Origin: Aaosphaeria pasadenensis
Taxonomy: Eukaryota > Ascomycota > Dothideomycetes > Pleosporales
Assembly (NCBI GenBank): GCA_022813625.1
Contig: JAKLMB010000038.1
Coordinates: 186,001-250,000, forward strand
DNA length: 64,000 bases
Direction of reading: 5' to 3'
The position numbers were made by a program, and so were the translations under genes. The notes under the pieces are model-generated. The model worked only from the letters and a program-made list of their open reading frames with translations. It made no database searches and was not told where the DNA came from. How positions within the stretch are numbered: position 1 is the stretch's first letter; every line of letters starts with the position of its first letter. Shown here one piece after another: positions 59,129-64,000 of the stretch.

Positions 59129-60849
59129 ATAAGGAAGTAACAAAGGCATGTGCATTCAGCGAGGCCGGACCTTAAGCTATGGAACGATGGGATTAGCTGT
59201 CCCGAGGCGGTCGCTCTATCGATGGTTTGCTTTAGGCTGTAGCTGGGTGATTCGGTCATGAAGATATGAAGCGGTCCTACGAATAGACAAATCCAAACCA
59301 AAGTGTAGATCTCACAGGGTCTGCTATACCTGAAGTTTGCGGTTCCCCCAAGCTTGTGCCTATCTCTCGATAAAGCCCCTAACCATGAGTGGTGCTGATC
59401 CAAGTCCTGAGATGTCAGGCATTGGTATTAGAGCTAGCTATTCCAGCTAACTTCCCAGCCTCATGGATCTCGGTAGCTGTCCGCTGATGCTTGAGCGGAA
59501 GCCATCGTTAGTAGTAGGGATCACCTTGCGAGCATGTTTCTATTTCGGACTCTTATGTGTTGCTGTAAACGGGCGCAAGGAGCCACCCAGCTTGCCATAC
59601 GACTCCAAACATTCCAACCGTCAACTCCGAACAGAGTTGGGTCCGGGGAACGCTGCTAGTATAGTCGCACGAACACAACGCATCTGACATGTTTGCAAGA
59701 AGAAAAAGGAGAAGGACCTGGTGCCCGGGTTGTGTCGAACATTTGATGACGCACCACGAGGCTGCATGATAAGAACAGGCGTAGAAAGTTCGAGGAAGGG
59801 ATCTTGAATGTGTTAACATGGTCTGCCATGTCAGTATGTGACTTTCTAGCATTCCAACATTGCGTGTTAGCTTTGTAGATGTTGGCTTAGCTTAGGACGA
59901 TGAATATCCAGGGGATGATGACTGCATGCAGGCCATGCTTATCCAACTCATGTAAGTTGTACGTCCGGACACGTAGTTTTCTAGAACGAATTTCGTCCGA
60001 TAGAATATCAGGATATTCAAAAGTACTCCGTACAATAGCGGGTCAACGACCTCGTGATACCACACGTGGACATAGTTTACGACCTGCGTTAAGTCCGAAG
60101 CAGAGAAGGAGTGGAGTAATGGAAAGGCTGGCGAATAAGCACTGATCGGCGCGCCAGGTGCGGTTGGAAATGTGGACCATCCGAGCATTCGGTATCCACG
60201 CATCCACAGCAACGATGGTCCTATTGACTTCAATTCTCTGTCTTTCGAGCTCGATCTCTCTACGACGCCGAAAGTATGGAATCTTAATGGCAAGACTGCA
60301 TTGGTGGGATGTTAAGTGACAATAGTGTCCCTGCAATTCGAAAGCTAGAAGCGTTACTGGTCTTATGTTTCGACACCGAAACGCATTGGAAGACCTCAAA
60401 CCCGGAATGTGTGGCGTCGGATTCATGTGTATCCGAGATGCCCTGTGAGCAGACTCAACTTTAGCGCTCAGCCAATACGGGCCCACCCAAGACCCAATTT
60501 GGTCGTTAGAGACGCTCTGCGATACCATTGTTGGTATGACGGCTTTCAGGCTATGTAAAGAAATGGGCTTGAAGACGACTAGACGCTTGCAGAGGCTGCA
60601 GGTGCCAGCAGCGTGTTCACTCGTAGGGCCATAGGTGTCCGACGGGCGAACCCTTTTTGCAGGTACCTCTTATTGCGGCCGGCTGCTGATCATAAGAGCT
60701 AATCGCGCCTGCACACCTATATACTGCTTCTCACGCATGTTCTTCCGTGCGCCGGTTCATGTCGAAATTCCCATATTAAGCCGCTGTAATCGTCCCTTTG
60801 CATTCGGTCTTCGGAGGCCTGTGTTTAAACTAGCCCCAGCTCGGTGATC
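59129..60849. other. Intergenic, 1.7 kb
   Basis: Contains the 3' flank of epsilon-COP and the promoter of the Pgc1-like gene. Minus-strand frames at 59892-60528 are short and unrecognisable. One TACTCCGTA nonamer lies at 60024-60032. Confidence 0.4.
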
Positions 60850-62093
60850 ATGATTGAGAGGACAGTCGACTACGCGCCTGAGACGGTGGAAACACCGCTG
60901 CTGGAAAACATGGTCGTACCACCAGTTTTCAAAGCATTAACTCGGGATATCGACAAATTCGCTGAGCAACCTCTGCTCGGCCCAAGAGCAGAATTCACAC
61001 TACGTGAGTATTGATCAGCAACATGGACGCAAAGATCAAGACATTAACGCCATATAGCCAGCTTTGCGCTTGCTCGCAAGGATGTGTCCGGGAAAAGAAA
61101 ACCCCAGGCAATCGCACATAGAGGTTATAAAGCACAATTCCCCGAAAACACTTTAGGGGCATTCAAAGGTGCTGTTGAAGTTGGTGCGGAAGCATTGGAG
61201 ACGGATCTTCACATCTCTAAAGATGGCGTAGTTGTACTTTCACACGTAAGGAAGGCGACCACTCTTGATATTTAAGTCAATTGACTGGGTATAGGATAAA
61301 GACCTGAAGCGGTGTTTTGGCCGGCAAGAGAAGATCATCGACTGTGACTGGGAATTTTTGAGCAAATTGAAAACACTGAAAGAGCCCCACCAGTCTATGC
61401 CCAGATTACTTGACTTGCTTGAGTATCTGGCCGAGCCAGGAAAGGAGGAGATCTGGTTGTTACTCGATATTAAGGTAAGCCGTGTATCTCCCGCTCGATG
61501 GAAGCTCATGCTGAAGTGATCCGAAGCTCGACAACGACCCCGAAGATATTATGCGCCTAATAGCGAGCACCGTTGAGAGTGTACGCCCATCGCCGAACAA
61601 GCCATGGTCATCGCGTATTGTCTTGGGCATATGGGCAGCGAAATATCTTCCGTTGTGCTCACGGCATCTTCCCGGATTTCCCATTACTCACATTGGGTTT
61701 TCTATACTTTACGCTTCCAGATTCTTTTCAGTCCCGAATGTGTCTTTCAACTTGCTACAAGGTATCATCATGACACCTTGGGGCAAAGCTTTCCTCAAGA
61801 AGGCGCAGTGTGAAAAGAGGCCAGTGTTTGCATGGACAGTCAATGAAGAGAGACGAATGAGATGGGACATCCGGCACGGACTGGACGGCGTAATCACAGA
61901 CGACCCAAAGCTGTTTCTCGAGGTTAGGAAGAGTTGGCATGAGGGGATGCATGAGGGTTTTGGGATGTTGATGTGGCTCGATGTTATTCGCATCAATCTC
62001 CTCGCTTTGATATTCGGGGTCCTGTTCCAGTTTAAATTCGGTTTTACAGAGCGGAAAACGTCGAGTAGAAGGGTGAATGCCGTGCCTGAGTGA
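60850..62093 (+). CDS. pgc1: Glycerophosphodiester phosphodiesterase, phosphatidylglycerol phospholipase C (Pgc1)-like, 362 aa
   Basis: Exons 60850-61003, 61058-61245, 61295-61474 and 61527-62093. The GDPD TIM barrel begins with AIAHRGY (69-75; catalytic His72) and FPENT (79-83). ETDLH (99-103; metal-binding Glu/Asp) and LSHD (112-115; catalytic His114) follow. These supply the two-histidine, metal-dependent phosphodiesterase centre. WTVNEE and DGVITDDPKLFLE near 280-300 close the barrel. A hydrophobic C-terminal segment (about 325-345, INLLALIFGVLFQFKFGF) could anchor the protein to membranes, as in yeast Pgc1, which removes phosphatidylglycerol at mitochondria and lipid droplets. The first exon adds about 50 residues that lack a presequence. 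Its ATG at 60850 is the earliest in frame and the splice junction is canonical. Confidence 0.88.
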
Positions 62094-62415
62094 AGAGCAT
62101 CAAGATGCTAGCACTCCCTGATGGGTGAAAGATTCACGATTAGCGAAAATAGGCATGATACTATAATGATGACAATGACATAAATCAGAAAAACTCAATT
62201 TGAGTGAACAAACAATGAGAGAATGGCTTTTCCGTGGTGAGATAGAGTGCAGTCATGCATCATTCATATAGTTACTGTGTGGTTTGTTTGAATTGACTTT
62301 CCCGATAACCTGATAAGCTCTCCTAGAGGTGGCGCGGCCCGAAGTGAACCCGCCCAAATTTCAGGAACGCGACTTCCCCGCAACGCGTCGGACCCTCAAT
62401 CGCTGCACAATCAAC
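62094..62415. other. Intergenic, 0.32 kb
   Basis: A compact stretch with the Pgc1-like 3' end and the gamma-tubulin promoter. No distinctive element seen. Confidence 0.4.
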
Positions 62416-64000
62416 ATGCCTAGGTAGGTATTCGTTCAACATCTCTGCTACTGTATCTGACCTTCAAATAGGGAGATAATAACATTGCAGGCCGGTCAGT
62501 GCGGTAATAGCGGTACGTATCTGCTCAAAATGTTGCCCTGTTTCACACCTACAGTGGTGCCCAATACATACAGAGGCTGACTTTCTCTACCAACAGTTGG
62601 CCAACAATTTTGGCAGCAGCTATGTCAAGAACACGGCATCAACCAAGATGGAAACCTCGAGGACTTTGCCACAGAAGGTGGTGATCGGAAAGATGTGTTC
62701 TTCTATCAATCGGACGATACCCGCTACATTCCACGAGCAATCCTTCTCGACTTAGAACCGCGAGTGTGTACATCAGAACACTGTAACCGCGACTGAGACT
62801 GACTGCAACAGGTGTTGAACTCGATCCAAAATAGTCCTTACAAGAACATTTACAATCCCGAGAACTTCTACATCCACAAGGATGGCACCGGTGCCGGTAA
62901 CAACTGGGGAATGGGATACAGCATGGGCGAACAAGTGCAGGATGAAGTTCTGGATATGATAGATCGTGAAGCAGACGGGTCAGACTCGCTCGAAGGCTTC
63001 ATGCTTCTTCATTCAATCGCTGGTGGAACGGGCTCTGGCTTAGGCTCATTCATGCTTGAGCGTCTCAACGACAGGTTTCCCAAGAAGCTCATCCAGACCT
63101 ATAGTGTCTTTCCAAATACCCAAGATGGCGATATTGTAGTTCAGCCATATAACAGTCTATTGAGTATGCGGAGGTTGACTCAGAACGCCGACTCGGTTGT
63201 ATGTATCACAAGCCAACGAGACAAGTAGGAGACTAACTGTGCAGGTTGTCCTCGACAATGGCGCTCTCTCTAGGATTGCCGCAGATCGATTACACGTCCA
63301 AAATCCTTCGTTCCAACAAACCAACCAGCTCGTCTCTACAGTCATGTCTGCTAGTACGACAACGCTCCGTTACCCGGGCTATATGCACAACGATCTCGTC
63401 GGAATTGTTGCGTCTCTTATTCCCACACCTCGCTGTCACTTCTTGATGACCTCATATACACCATTTTCGGGTGAGAATGTCGAACAGGCGAAGACCGTGC
63501 GTAAAACTACTGTCTTGGATGTTATGAGACGGCTGCTTCAGCCGAAGAATAGGATGGTTTCCACGAACCCCACAAAGAAGAGCTGCTACATGTCCATTTT
63601 GAACATCATACAAGGAGAAGCCGATCCTACGGACGTTCATAAGTCGCTCCTCCGTATCCGAGAGCGGCGGCTGGCTACTTTCATCCCATGGGGTCCCGCC
63701 TCGATCCAAGTCGCGCTCACCCGCAAGTCTCCTTATGTCACTTCCTCGCATCGCGTATCTGGCCTCATGCTTGCTAACCATACAGGTATTGCTACCTTGT
63801 TCAAGCGAATTGTTGCGCAGTATAACACTCTGCGCAAGAGGAATGCTTTCTTGGAGAGCTACAAACGAGAGGCGCCTTTCAGAGATGGGCTGGGCGAGTT
63901 CGATGAAGCTAAGGAGGTAGTTCAGGGATTGATTCAGGAATATGAGGAAGCTGAAGACGCGGATTATCTCAGCAAAGATCAGGAAGCACCGAAAGATGAA
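62416..64000 (+). CDS. mipA: Gamma-tubulin, 3' end beyond the window (453 codons present)
   Basis: Exons 62416-62423 (only 8 nt), 62472-62512, 62597-62763, 62812-63198 and 63245-64000; the last runs off the window without a stop. The tiny first exons encode MPREIITLQAGQCGNS, the conserved tubulin start with the N-terminal nucleotide-binding loop. GTGAGNNWGMGY is the conserved gamma-tubulin region and GGTGSGLGS the tubulin GTP-binding signature. NADSVVVLDNGAL, the TTTLRYPGYMHND segment and KKSCYMSILNIIQGEADP identify gamma- over alpha- and beta-tubulin. The protein nucleates microtubules in ring complexes at spindle pole bodies. Fungal gamma-tubulins are about 450-470 residues, so only a short C-terminal tail should be missing. 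All four introns use canonical sites and keep the frame. Confidence 0.95.

Overview
The window is nuclear DNA of a filamentous ascomycete (Pezizomycotina). The evidence is short introns of about 45-80 nt with GTANGT-type donors and CTAAC-like branch points, protein families restricted to or typical of these fungi (DUF3176 membrane proteins, Zn(II)2Cys6 regulators, an RFGQE-type secreted repeat protein, a filamentous-type Pfa3), and long pyrimidine-rich leaders. I cannot fix the class from sequence alone; Dothideomycetes or Leotiomycetes are both plausible. I reconstructed 18 protein-coding genes by joining exons in frame; most have 1-6 introns. One intron-containing tRNA-Thr is also present.

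Layout, left to right: tRNA-Thr(UGU) with a Pol III terminator (-); FAM32A-like protein (+); Zn2Cys6 regulator (+); DUF3176 membrane protein (+); F-box protein (+); DHHC palmitoyltransferase Pfa3 (-); GT25-like glycosyltransferase (+); 600-aa coiled-coil protein (-); an 8.1-kb gene-free stretch with diverged repeats and simple-sequence tracts; heterotrimeric G-protein alpha subunit (+); 4.2 kb without genes; mitoribosomal protein mS38/Cox24 (+); secreted Asn/Gly/Gln repeat protein (+); small secreted six-cysteine protein (-); isocitrate-lyase/PEP-mutase family lyase (-); Leu3-type Zn2Cys6 regulator in seven exons (-); NAD kinase (-); spermidine synthase (-); small-molecule-type methyltransferase (+); coatomer epsilon subunit (+); Pgc1-like glycerophosphodiesterase (+); and gamma-tubulin (+, running off the right edge).

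The genes do not form a biosynthetic cluster. They are mostly housekeeping functions (splicing, membrane trafficking, polyamine and NADP synthesis, mitochondrial translation, microtubule nucleation, lipid turnover) mixed with regulators and two secreted proteins. The accessory-looking parts are 36.4-42.1 kb (secreted repeat protein, candidate effector, orphan lyase) and the long intergenic regions. I found no convincing previously undescribed multi-gene system. The most unusual signals are the degenerate repeats at 22.3-23.2 kb inside the 8.1-kb gap, a recurrent TACGGAGTA nonamer, paired in-frame splice sites in the spermidine synthase and methyltransferase genes, and the repeat architecture of the secreted protein.
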